Source of the DNA: a virus
Length of the DNA: 64,000 nucleotides
Reading direction: 5' to 3' (one strand)
Virus record (IMG/VR): IMGVR_UViG_3300044977_000034
Coordinates: 1-64,000 of that record
Shown here: positions 17,092 through 23,681 of the stretch, piece after piece
Position numbering within the stretch: position 1 is the stretch's first letter
Layout: the number at the start of each line of letters is the position of its first letter
Made by a program: the position numbers and the translations under genes
The notes under the pieces: model-generated
The model's input: only the letters and a program-made list of their open reading frames with translations
Database searches by the model: none
What the model was told of the DNA's origin: nothing

Positions 17092-17388
17092 TCACTGCGC
17101 CTTCCACTTCTTGTCGAGCAACGGCTTGGTGATGAACTCGTTGACCGGGGTCAGCTCCCGCACCGTCTTGATGAACACCTTCAGCGCATGCTCGCGCATC
17201 GCGTCCGTCTCACGCCGTTTCAGCTCTCCGGTCTGCTTGTCCGTGAGGAACATTCCGGCCAGCCACATGGAAACCAGATCGGCGAGCGCCGCGCTTTGCA
17301 CGATCTCACTTTTCCCGGCGAGAAGCGGCCGGATCGATTCCATGAGGTCGAGCGCTGCGGTGGCTTGATCGCTGGTATCGTCGCTCAA
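17092..17388 (-). CDS. Small helical protein, 98 aa
   Basis: The likely start is TTG 17388, overlapping the upstream TGA (ATTGA). The reading frame is open to 17439, but that extension is Arg-rich shadow sequence. Helical sequence with LVSMWLAGMFL and HALKVFIKTVREL. Function unknown. Confidence 0.6.
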   Translation of the reverse strand: MSDDTSDQATAALDLMESIRPLLAGKSEIVQSAALADLVSMWLAGMFLTDKQTGELKRRETDAMREHALKVFIKTVRELTPVNEFITKPLLDKKWKAQ

Positions 17389-17708
17389 TTGACGCCGCCC
17401 ATCACGCGCCGGACGTGCTCCTGCGCGAAGCGCTCGCACAACGCGGCGAAGAAACAGCGCGGCGTGAAATACTTGAGGAAGTCGCCGCTCGCGATCTCCT
17501 CGTCGCTACAGCAGAGGATGTGCACCGGGCCGTCCTGCACGATCTCGCCGACGCCATTGATGAAGAACAACCCCTCGCTCGTGACATGGCTGACGCCGAG
17601 CGTGACGCCGTGCAACTTGCCGATCTCGGCGGCGATCTTGTCGAGGATCGGCCGCACCTCAAACGAGCTGCGGACCTTGGCCTGCTGCCGAATCTGATGC
17701 TCGCTCAT
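17385..17708 (-). CDS. Small protein, possible paralogue of 17995-18270
   Basis: 107 aa from ATG 17708, which overlaps the upstream stop as ATGA. The C-terminal half (DEEIASGDFLKYFTPRCFFA) resembles EEITAGKFLDDFAVRAFRAG of the gene at 17995, and the middle strands align in order (GLFFINGVGEIVQDGP with RLIFVDIDGEPVTNDG). The two are probably diverged copies. Function unknown. Confidence 0.65.
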   Translation of the reverse strand: MSEHQIRQQAKVRSSFEVRPILDKIAAEIGKLHGVTLGVSHVTSEGLFFINGVGEIVQDGPVHILCCSDEEIASGDFLKYFTPRCFFAALCERFAQEHVRRVMGGVN

Positions 17709-17998
17709 GACAACCAATACTCCGCTTTTTGCTCGACGAGATCGGTCGCGGCCCACTTAGCGGCGAAGGCTGGATCGTAATCGTGGAGGTTGATCCAGTT
17801 GTCCGCCATCGGGCGCGACCAGCCGTGCGCCTCAAGGTCGACGCCGTTGCGGATCGCTTGATGGAGCCAGCTGGCCGGAACGTAGAGCGGCATGTGCCGC
17901 ACCAGCGGAATCCGCATGAGCGACTCGACGCGGACGATCGCTGGCGCGGCGACCAGGGCTGCGAGCCCAGTGATGAATCCGCGTCGGCCGATGATCAT
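17705..17998 (-). CDS. Small protein with Tat-like signal sequence
   Basis: 97 aa. It begins MIIGRRGFITGLAALVAAPAIVRV, a twin-arginine-type leader (RRGFI followed by a hydrophobic Ala/Leu run and an AAPA end). The mature part is Trp-rich (LYVPASWLHQAIRNGVD, MADNWINLHDYDPAFAAKW). Small proteins with a 'RRxFxxGLAALxAAPAIVR' start occur near portal genes in other alphaproteobacterial phages, as I recall. ATGA overlaps lie at both ends. Role unknown; possibly exported during infection. Confidence 0.65.
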   Translation of the reverse strand: MIIGRRGFITGLAALVAAPAIVRVESLMRIPLVRHMPLYVPASWLHQAIRNGVDLEAHGWSRPMADNWINLHDYDPAFAAKWAATDLVEQKAEYWLS

Positions 17999-18270
17999 GG
18001 GGTTCGAGCCTTCTCGATCTGCTGGTAGCGGAGAAGCATACCCGCGCGGAACGCCCGGACGGCAAAGTCATCAAGAAATTTGCCCGCCGTGATCTCCTCC
18101 AAGGTCGTCGCGATAACTTCTTCCCCGTCATTCGTGACCGGCTCGCCGTCGATGTCGACGAAGATCAGCCGATCGCCGTTTTTAACAACCTCGACATCGA
18201 TCCCGACAACCCGGCCGATCGCCCGCGCCATGCGGGTCAGCCGTTCCGCAACTTCATCAAGTTCTGCCAT
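17995..18270 (-). CDS. Small protein, first gene of the late minus operon
   Basis: 91 aa, possible paralogue of 17385-17708. A helical start (LDEVAERLTRMARAIGR) is followed by three strands and EEITAGKFLDDFAVRAFRAG. A good RBS (TTTGGAGGAAAC) precedes ATG 18270. The upstream gap to 18461 carries the divergent promoter of the next operon. Confidence 0.65.
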   Translation of the reverse strand: MAELDEVAERLTRMARAIGRVVGIDVEVVKNGDRLIFVDIDGEPVTNDGEEVIATTLEEITAGKFLDDFAVRAFRAGMLLRYQQIEKARTP

Positions 18271-18363
18271 GTTTCCTCCAAAAAAGGCGGGCGGGCCCCA
18301 TCCGCGAGCGTTGGGGGGCTTAACCGCTTAGGGAGCCGCCCGGTGAGACGGGAGTCTCACAAT

Positions 18364-18395
18364 TTGCACGATACGCGAGTTCGCAGAACTTGCAA
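18364..18395. promoter_or_regulatory. Paired operator-like sites
   Basis: TCGCAGAACTTGCAA (18381-18395) matches the TTGCA-N5-TGCAA palindrome with one arm mismatch. A weaker copy TTGCACGATACGCGA (18364-18378) lies just upstream. The right arm of the first site is the -35 box of the following promoter. Confidence 0.55.
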
Positions 18396-18418
18396 ACCGT
18401 GTCTCGCTATGTTATAAT
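18390..18418 (+). promoter_or_regulatory. Strong sigma70-type promoter for the 18.4-22.5 kb operon
   Basis: TTGCAA (18390-18395), a 17-nt spacer and a perfect TATAAT (18413-18418). The predicted transcript begins near 18425 with a short GGGCG...CGCCC hairpin whose loop contains GCCTAT, followed by GGAGTCGAA (18451-18459) and ATG 18461. The -35 box lies inside an operator-like palindrome. Confidence 0.75.
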
Positions 18419-18460
18419 TACCGGGACGGGCGGCCTATCGCCCGAATCAAGGAGTCGAAT

Positions 18461-18979
18461 ATGAAAACGAAAACCTTCGATCGCCCGATCGTTGACTTGC
18501 AAGCGGCCCGCAAGGCCGCCGCCGAGCGCTTCTACGCCATCGGCATGGCGTGTCTGCCGGAAGGCTGGACCTACACCTTCCGCAAGGCGCTGAGCGGCCG
18601 AGCCTTCCTCGAATTGAAGCGCATCGAGGCGCCGAAGCCGGTGACCCGCAAGGCGCTCTACATCTGGCTGCATGAGTGCGCGCACGCTCACCTCCACGTC
18701 GGATCGCGCAAGACGCGGCACGTCGAGGAGATGGAGGCCGAGAAATGGGCGCATGAGAAGATGCGCGAACACGGCGTCCCGGTGCCGAAGGCGATGACCA
18801 AGCGCGCCAAGCGCTACGTCGCCCACAAGATCAAGCAGGCCCAGGTGCGCGGCGCGAAGAAGATCGACGCGGAGGCCAAGGCCTTCGCCGAGGGGTCATA
18901 CGCCAAGGCCAAGGCCGGATCGCGAGGTCCCATCCTGCTGGAACGGCTGCTGAACGGGATGTTCAACCGCCGCCGCTAA
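18461..18979 (+). CDS. HExxH-motif protein (putative zinc metallopeptidase-like)
   Basis: 172 aa. LYIWLHECAHAHLHVGSRKT (about residues 66-85) contains HECAH, an HExxH zinc site, followed about 17 residues later by EEMEAEKWAHEKMREHG, which supplies a possible third ligand. The C-terminus is Lys/Arg-rich helix. The layout recalls phage-encoded ImmA/SprT-like metallopeptidase domains, but the family is not certain. It is the first gene of its operon, under a strong promoter overlapped by the operator, so it may be an early or lysogeny-linked gene. Confidence 0.65.
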   Translation: MKTKTFDRPIVDLQAARKAAAERFYAIGMACLPEGWTYTFRKALSGRAFLELKRIEAPKPVTRKALYIWLHECAHAHLHVGSRKTRHVEEMEAEKWAHEKMREHGVPVPKAMTKRAKRYVAHKIKQAQVRGAKKIDAEAKAFAEGSYAKAKAGSRGPILLERLLNGMFNRRR

Positions 18980-18985
18980 ACGAAA

Positions 18986-19014
18986 AGGCCGCCGCGCTGC
19001 GGATGCGCGGCGGC
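18986..19014 (+). terminator. GC-rich intergenic hairpin
   Basis: GGCCGCCGCGC, a 7-nt loop and GCGCGGCGGCC form a perfect 11-bp stem just after the stop of the HExxH gene, followed by CCCGTCTC rather than a T-tract. It may attenuate transcription or stabilise the upstream mRNA. A second small hairpin (GGGAC-GTCCC) lies just before the recombinase gene. Confidence 0.45.
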
Positions 19015-19063
19015 CCCCGTCTCGCCCACAGAAAGGGACTGGAGGTCCCAACAGGAGTCTACC

Positions 19064-19711
19064 ATGAAACACGCCGTCGCCTACTTCAGAACCAGCTCAG
19101 CCACCAACGTCGGCCAGGACAAGGATTCGCTCGCCCGCCAGGAGAGCGCCGTCCGCAGCTACGCCGCGCGCAACGACATCGAGATCGTCGGCGAATATTA
19201 CGACGCGGCGGTCAGCGGCGCCGATCCGGTCACGCAGCGCGAGGGATTCAGCCTCATGCTCCAGCGCATCGCCAGCAACGGCGTGCGGACAATCCTCGTC
19301 GAGACAGCGAATCGCTTCGCCCGCGACCTGATGGTGCAGGAGACTGGCTGGAAGATGCTTCAGGATCTCGGCGTCGAGCTGGTCGCCGTCGATTCGCCCA
19401 TGAGTTTCGTCGAGGACACGCCGACGGCGAATATGGTCCGGCAGATCCTGGGCGCGGTGGCCGAGTTCGATAAGGCGCTGACGGTCGCCAAGCTCCGGGG
19501 CGCGCGCGAGCGCATGAAGGCCAAGACCGGCAAGTGCGAGGGGCGGAAGAGCTGGGCCGAGATGGACCCGGCGATGGTCGCGATGGCGCGCGAGCTGCGC
19601 CGGTCCGGCAAATCGCTAAACGCGGTGCGCGTAGCCCTGGCGAACCTGGGCTATGTCTCCGCGAGCGGGACGCCGTTCACGCGATCGGTCGTTTCTCGGA
19701 TGACCGACTGA
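19064..19711 (+). CDS. Serine recombinase (resolvase/invertase family)
   Basis: 215 aa. N-terminal catalytic domain: AVAYFRTSS with the nucleophile at Ser11 (or Ser12), DSLARQESAVRSYAARNDIE, then ETANRFARDLMVQETGWKML, which holds the conserved Arg cluster (NRFARD) that activates the serine, and a long E-helix (MVRQILGAVAEFDKALTVAKL). The C-terminal segment (MAMARELRRSGKSLNAVRVA) is a resolvase-type HTH DNA-binding region. The size fits a small resolvase/invertase rather than a large serine integrase. It may resolve genome multimers, invert DNA or integrate the phage. AGGAGTCTACC is the RBS. Confidence 0.88.
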   Translation: MKHAVAYFRTSSATNVGQDKDSLARQESAVRSYAARNDIEIVGEYYDAAVSGADPVTQREGFSLMLQRIASNGVRTILVETANRFARDLMVQETGWKMLQDLGVELVAVDSPMSFVEDTPTANMVRQILGAVAEFDKALTVAKLRGARERMKAKTGKCEGRKSWAEMDPAMVAMARELRRSGKSLNAVRVALANLGYVSASGTPFTRSVVSRMTD

Positions 19712-19733
19712 AACAAAACTTGCAAAAAAATGG

Positions 19734-19762
19734 TTGACAGCAACGCCAACCCATCGAAATAT
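19734..19762 (+). promoter_or_regulatory. Promoter for the DndB-like gene
   Basis: A perfect TTGACA (19734-19739), a 17-nt spacer and AAATAT (19757-19762). A half operator (TTGCA at 19720) lies just upstream. Confidence 0.5.
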
Positions 19763-19764
19763 GC

Positions 19765-19796
19765 GCCTGCGGCGTTCGTGGTGGAACGCCGCAGGC
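19765..19796 (+). promoter_or_regulatory. Perfect 13-bp 5'-UTR hairpin
   Basis: GCCTGCGGCGTTC, a 6-nt loop GTGGTG and GAACGCCGCAGGC. It lies immediately after the -10 box and 23 nt before the ATG at 19819, so it should form the 5' end of the transcript. No T-tract follows, so a stabilising or regulatory leader hairpin is more likely than a terminator. Confidence 0.6.
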
Positions 19797-19818
19797 CTAA
19801 AAGTGATGGAGAAGCGTT

Positions 19819-21150
19819 ATGAGTATTTCTGCGACTGATAAGCTACGCCTTTTGGACAACGTAGACCAGCCTCCCGGCCTCAACGTCGAGATCGTCGACA
19901 AATTCGAGGCCCTCCAACCCGGCAAGGCGACTCTGAACAAGGCCCAAACGGCCCTGTTCGGCTCGGCCTTCCTGCAAGGGCGCAGGCTGCAATTCACGAC
20001 CTCGATGCCGCTCGGCGATTACCTCAATGTCGTCAGCATGCACCGCGCCGCCAAGGGCGCGACCGTCGAGGAACTGCGGACCGCCTCCAACCGGACCAAG
20101 ATCGCCGCGCACGAAAAGGCGATTCGGGAATATCTGGCCGACACTGCGTTCGTCAGCGAGAAATTCATCTTCCCGAATTTCATGCTGAACTACGGCAGCG
20201 CGTGGGACGAGGGCATGCCCAAGGCCAAGCTGACCTTGCTGGCGACCGATCCGGAAACCCTGGCGTGGCCAGCGGTCTTTGAGACGGCGACCGGAACCAA
20301 GATGCCGGTCACCGACGGCGCGCACCGCACCGGAAGCCTGATCGAGCTGATCGCGAAGCATCAGAACAAGGCGGGCATCGGCGCGCTTCTCAGCAACTCA
20401 GTCGGGCTGACGATTGTCATGGAGGCATCGAAGGACGATGCCCACCAAGACTTCGCCGATTGCGGTCGCGCGAAGCCGATCGCGGACAGCGTTCTGGCGA
20501 CCTTCGACATGCGCAATCAGGTCGTCGCCTTCGCGCGCGATCTGGTGGGCTCAAGCCCGTTCTTGAGTCGGCATGTCGATGCGACGAGCGCCTCGGTCAA
20601 CCTGTCGAGCAACTCGACCAAGGTCTGGTCGATGTCGGCGGTGCGCGGCTATCTCATGGCGGCGATTCCCACGGACAAGCCGTTCCTCGACATGACGGCG
20701 GCCGAGCGCGCGGCGGTCTTGCACGAGCATAAGAAGCCGCTGGCGGAGTACATGCACGCGGTCGTCGAAGGCGTGCCGATCCTCACCGATCTGGCGTCGG
20801 AGAAGCCCGACCAGACGCCGGGGGCCTTGCGCAAGCAGCGCGGCGGCTGCGTTCTCATGCGCGGCGCCGGATTCGGCGTCCTCATGCGGGCCTACCGGCA
20901 CGGCCCCGGCAAGACCGGAACGGCGAACGGCGCGATCGCGGCGGCGGTCGAGAAGCTGGCGGCGGTCGACTGGTTTGTGTTCAAGCCTGGAGTCGGCCAG
21001 CAGCCGCTGATGGACGGAGACGCCTACGGCTGGCTCAAGGAGAACGTGCAGCCAGCTTGGTTTGAAATGATCGCGGTCGATCCCGGCAAAGGCTCGTATC
21101 GGCTCAAGGGGACGAACGCTATGATCGACGCCGCGTTCGCCGCCCTCTAA
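19819..21150 (+). CDS. DndB/DGQHR-like protein
   Basis: 443 aa. The central part shows the DGQHR-domain pattern: RTKIAAHEKAIREYLADT (about residues 92-110), then MPVTDGAHRTGSLIELI (about 161-178) in place of DGQHR, and HQDFADCGRAKPIADSVLAT (about 211-230), which matches the 'F-D-N-..KP-..S' element. DndB itself regulates DNA phosphorothioation, and relatives occur in 7-deazaguanine (Dpd) systems. No sulfur-transfer or Dpd genes are seen here. I infer a DNA-modification-related or ParB-like role. It stands directly upstream of the radical SAM gene. Confidence 0.65.
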   Translation: MSISATDKLRLLDNVDQPPGLNVEIVDKFEALQPGKATLNKAQTALFGSAFLQGRRLQFTTSMPLGDYLNVVSMHRAAKGATVEELRTASNRTKIAAHEKAIREYLADTAFVSEKFIFPNFMLNYGSAWDEGMPKAKLTLLATDPETLAWPAVFETATGTKMPVTDGAHRTGSLIELIAKHQNKAGIGALLSNSVGLTIVMEASKDDAHQDFADCGRAKPIADSVLATFDMRNQVVAFARDLVGSSPFLSRHVDATSASVNLSSNSTKVWSMSAVRGYLMAAIPTDKPFLDMTAAERAAVLHEHKKPLAEYMHAVVEGVPILTDLASEKPDQTPGALRKQRGGCVLMRGAGFGVLMRAYRHGPGKTGTANGAIAAAVEKLAAVDWFVFKPGVGQQPLMDGDAYGWLKENVQPAWFEMIAVDPGKGSYRLKGTNAMIDAAFAAL

Positions 21151-21156
21151 CGGCAA

Positions 21157-21180
21157 GGGCGCGAGGGCAACCTCGCGCCC
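21157..21180 (+). promoter_or_regulatory. Intercistronic hairpin with GCAA tetraloop
   Basis: GGGCGCGAGG, loop GCAA, CCTCGCGCCC: a perfect 10-bp stem capped by a GNRA tetraloop. It ends 5 nt before ATG 21186. No Shine-Dalgarno sequence is visible between hairpin and start codon, so it may influence translation of the radical SAM gene or mark an mRNA processing site. Confidence 0.6.
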
Positions 21181-21185
21181 GCTCC

Positions 21186-22208
21186 ATGATCGTCCGCCTC
21201 ACCCATATCGACGGCAAACTGCCGAATCTGGCTTTGATGAAAATCGCCGCCGAGCATCGCCGCCGGGGCGATACCATCGTTTTCACCAAGGACGTTGAGC
21301 GCGGCATGTTCGAGGCCGCTTACGATCGCGTCTACGGTTCAGCCATCTTCGCCTACGACCACTCGCTCGCCCGCGTCGAGCGGTTCAAGGCCGCCTTCCC
21401 CGACGCCATCCTCGGCGGCACCCATAACCGAGCCAAGCCGATCACCGTCGAGGCGGTCCTCGGGATCAGCGAGACGGCGCCGGTCGACTATTCGATCTAC
21501 CCCAAGTTCGACGGCTCCATCGGCTTCACCCAGCGCGGCTGTCGGCTGAAATGCGGCTTCTGCGTCGTGCCGAAGAAAGAGGGCAAGAACCGCACGATCG
21601 CGACGATCTTCGATATCTGGCGCGGGCACGGCCATCCGAAGCATCTGCACCTCCTCGACAACGATTTCTTCGGCCAGCCGCGCGACCAGTGGGAGGCGCG
21701 AATCGATGAGATCCAGCGGGGCAACTTCATGGTCTGCCTCAACCAGGGCATCAATGTCCGGATGATCGACGACGTCTCGGCCGCCGCGCTCGCCTCAATC
21801 CATTATTGCGACGACAGCTTCACCCGGCGACGGCTCTACACCGCCTGGGACAGCCTGGGCGACGAGGAGCGGTTCTTCTCCGGCGTCAACACGCTGGAGA
21901 AGCACGGCGTGCCGCCGAGCAACCTTCTGGTCTACATGCTGGTCGGCTACGACAAGCGCGAGACCTGGGAGCGCGTCCTCTATCGCTTCGACAAAATGGT
22001 CGCGCGCGGCATCCGGCCCTATCCGATGATCTTCGGCGACCGGCGCCGCAAGCTGCCGCTGGGCGGCACCAACCAGCGGCTCGACGAACGCACGCTTTCC
22101 GAGTTCCAGCGCTGGGCCGTCGGCCGGTTCTACAACGTCTCTTCATTCGAGAACTACGACGCGAGCAAGCGCGGCCCGACCGCGACCGACCAGATGAGCC
22201 TGTTCTGA
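21186..22208 (+). CDS. Phage radical SAM protein
   Basis: 340 aa. The radical SAM cluster motif is C119-x3-C123-x2-C126 in TQRGCRLKCGFCVVPKKEG. An N-terminal segment with GDTIVFTKDVERGMF and SLARVERFKAAFPDAILGGT resembles the B12-binding-like or Rossmann half that precedes the barrel in MiaB/B12-type radical SAM proteins. LHLLDNDFFGQP and LNQGINVRMIDD fit later barrel strands. The substrate is unknown. It sits in an operon with a DndB-like gene and overlaps the next gene by one base (TGATG). Confidence 0.8.
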   Translation: MIVRLTHIDGKLPNLALMKIAAEHRRRGDTIVFTKDVERGMFEAAYDRVYGSAIFAYDHSLARVERFKAAFPDAILGGTHNRAKPITVEAVLGISETAPVDYSIYPKFDGSIGFTQRGCRLKCGFCVVPKKEGKNRTIATIFDIWRGHGHPKHLHLLDNDFFGQPRDQWEARIDEIQRGNFMVCLNQGINVRMIDDVSAAALASIHYCDDSFTRRRLYTAWDSLGDEERFFSGVNTLEKHGVPPSNLLVYMLVGYDKRETWERVLYRFDKMVARGIRPYPMIFGDRRRKLPLGGTNQRLDERTLSEFQRWAVGRFYNVSSFENYDASKRGPTATDQMSLF

Positions 22209-22477
22209 TGCCTGGATTCTGGATGTTCGAGACGAGCGGCGTCCTGCGGCCCGCGATCGAGGCCTATCTGTTCACGCGCGGGCCGCTGACCGACAAACAG
22301 GTCGCGGCGATCAGAGTTTACCTTCGCCAGTGGATCGCCGGACCCTGGCACGCCGCCCCAGGCGCCGAGGCGCGCGTGCTCGAACGGCTGCGCAGCATGG
22401 TCGACCAGCTCGACGACCGGGCGAAGATCGACATCTGGCTGATGCAGGCGAACAGCATCGATATCGATCCGCTCTAG
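22208..22477 (+). CDS. Small partner gene of the radical SAM protein
   Basis: 89 aa from ATG 22208, which overlaps the radical SAM stop (TGATG). The longer frame in which it lies is shadow upstream of this point. Helical: MFETSGVLRPAIEAYLFTRG, KQVAAIRVYLRQWIAGPWH, and an end IDIWLMQANSIDIDPL. I recall similar small proteins next to phage radical SAM genes, but the function is unknown. Its stop overlaps the convergent gene at 22474 by 4 nt, closing the operon. Confidence 0.7.
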   Translation: MPGFWMFETSGVLRPAIEAYLFTRGPLTDKQVAAIRVYLRQWIAGPWHAAPGAEARVLERLRSMVDQLDDRAKIDIWLMQANSIDIDPL

Positions 22478-22953
22478 CCGCCAAGCTTGACGAATTTCAC
22501 CAGATCCAGCGGGCACGCGAAATTGCTCTCGACGTTGCCGGTATTACTGACCGGGCACGTTCTGATGTACCACTCGTCCGAGGTGCGCTCCTCCACGATC
22601 GCGGCTGCGCCCAGGTCGTCGCTCACGCTCACCCAGGCGAAGACGTCACCGATCGCGCGCCGAACCGAATCCACGCTGGCGACGAAGACCTCGCGGTAGG
22701 GCCAATCCCTCCGGCCGGTGAAGGTCACCCCGAGCGTCTTGACCTCGATTCGGAGCCTCGGGCCGCCCTCTTCCCAGGCGAACACGTCGCCGTTGTCGCG
22801 GTAGTTCCTGTGCTCAGCCGCCGTCGGCGCCTCTCGGAGCGGCGGAATCGTGACCCAGTAGCCTTGCGAACTGAGCCAATAGGCGAAGGCCCACTGCCCA
22901 CGCTTCGACCCGCGCAATCGGTCGAGGAATTTCGCATGTTGGCTGGTGCCCAA
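22474..22953 (-). CDS. PD-(D/E)XK nuclease-like protein
   Basis: 159 aa. RDNGDVFAWEEGGPRLRIEVKTLG supplies D56 and E70-V-K72, the D...ExK core of the PD-(D/E)XK nuclease fold, preceded by a helix (GQWAFAYWLSSQGY). Possibly a phage endonuclease or a Holliday/repair-type nuclease. The only upstream in-frame start that keeps the whole domain is TTG 22953, which lies inside the 3' end of the tRNA gene. A TTG at about 22917 is the alternative. The start is therefore uncertain. Confidence 0.6.
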   Translation of the reverse strand: MGTSQHAKFLDRLRGSKRGQWAFAYWLSSQGYWVTIPPLREAPTAAEHRNYRDNGDVFAWEEGGPRLRIEVKTLGVTFTGRRDWPYREVFVASVDSVRRAIGDVFAWVSVSDDLGAAAIVEERTSDEWYIRTCPVSNTGNVESNFACPLDLVKFVKLGG

Positions 22954-23019
22954 GGAAGGGATCGAACCTCCGACGCCCGCGCCTTCAACGCGGCGCTCTA
23001 CCAGCTGAGCTACCTGGGC
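22944..23019 (-). tRNA. tRNA-Phe (GAA), CCA encoded
   Basis: A 76-nt cloverleaf. Acceptor GCCCAGG pairs with CTTGGGC (one G-U), D-arm GCTC/GAGC, anticodon stem CCGCG/CGCGG around TTGAAGG with anticodon GAA, T-arm GGAGG/CCTTC with TTCGATC loop, and encoded ACCA end. All four stems pair. Both neighbouring genes on the same strand overlap it by 10 nt. The stop codon TAG of the gene at 23010 lies in the acceptor/D junction, and the proposed start of the next gene lies in the acceptor 3' side. It must be excised from the mRNA to function. Confidence 0.95.
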
Positions 23020-23309
23020 ATCGCGGGAGCCTCCGGGGTTGTGGATGCAGACGTCGTCCCGGCCGAGCCGTCACTCGTATCTGCGCACGCCCCGGAGGCC
23101 CGTAGGCCCGCTTTCTCGAACTCCCAAATGATCCCCAGCCCACCATCCAGCTGATCGATCGCCCGACAGATCAAAACCCGCGACTCGACCGTCCGCCCCG
23201 ACGCCAGCTCGAACTGCGCGTGCTCGACCATCCGCACCGCAAAGCTGACGCGCAGATTCACCCGCTCGTTCAAAACTTGCAAGCGCCGCTTGGCCAGCCG
23301 GTCAATCAT
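23010..23309 (-). CDS. Small gene ending inside the tRNA
   Basis: 99 aa from ATG 23309, which overlaps the upstream stop (ATGATTGA, 8 nt). The helical domain (IDRLAKRRLQVLNERVNLRV, then FELASGRTVESRVLICRAID, WEFEKAGLRA) looks like a small phage protein of unknown role. The last 20 residues are Ala/Thr/Pro-rich and read into the tRNA-Phe 5' end, where TAG of GGTAGC is the stop. The tail may therefore be an accident of tRNA insertion. Confidence 0.65.
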   Translation of the reverse strand: MIDRLAKRRLQVLNERVNLRVSFAVRMVEHAQFELASGRTVESRVLICRAIDQLDGGLGIIWEFEKAGLRASGACADTSDGSAGTTSASTTPEAPAMPR

Positions 23310-23514
23310 AGGCCTCCAGGCTGTCGATGAACGCGAGCACGCGCTCCTCGCCCAGGCACGTCCAGGCCCGGTCATGCATAGCATGGTATGCAAACGCCGC
23401 CTTGGCGTGATCGAGATCCGGCGACTCCTCCAGGCAGATCGGCCACAGGATCTCCATGTCGATCGCCCGCTGCCGCTTATGCCACCACGCCTGAATCAGC
23501 GCCCAGAGACCCAT
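23302..23514 (-). CDS. Small conserved-type phage protein
   Basis: 70 aa: MGLWALIQAWWHKRQRAIDM, then HAKAAFAYHAMHDRAWTCLG and ERVLAFIDSLEAY. The Trp-rich N-terminus followed by 'AF-YHAMHD-AW' is familiar from terminase-proximal phage genes, but the function is unknown. AAAAAAGGAAC is the RBS. Confidence 0.7.
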   Translation of the reverse strand: MGLWALIQAWWHKRQRAIDMEILWPICLEESPDLDHAKAAFAYHAMHDRAWTCLGEERVLAFIDSLEAYD

Positions 23515-23645
23515 GTTCCTTTTTTGTCTCTCGATAGAGGCGGTATATCATTCGCCCGGTAGGGTGACGATAGCGTCCTCAAGACGTGTTCACCGATCCA
23601 CGCCAGAAGGTTCGGTCCGCCCACGCGCCTGTCGGATGGACTGAA

Positions 23646-23675
23646 GGGGCCGGTTCCGGCGCTGGAGCCGGTCCC
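23646..23675 (-). terminator. Hairpin downstream of terL
   Basis: On the minus strand GGGACCGGCTCC, loop AGCGCC and GGAACCGGCCCC: a 12-position stem with two mismatches, just after the terminase stop. No clear T-tract follows. A probable transcription end or mRNA-stabilising hairpin. Confidence 0.5.
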
Positions 23676-23681
23676 ACCCCC

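Noticed and set aside
18986-19050. GAAA followed by a strong stem and GTC after the HExxH gene, hammerhead-like at first sight
   Set aside because: The CTGANGA core and the stem II partner are missing after the GTC, so it is an ordinary hairpin.
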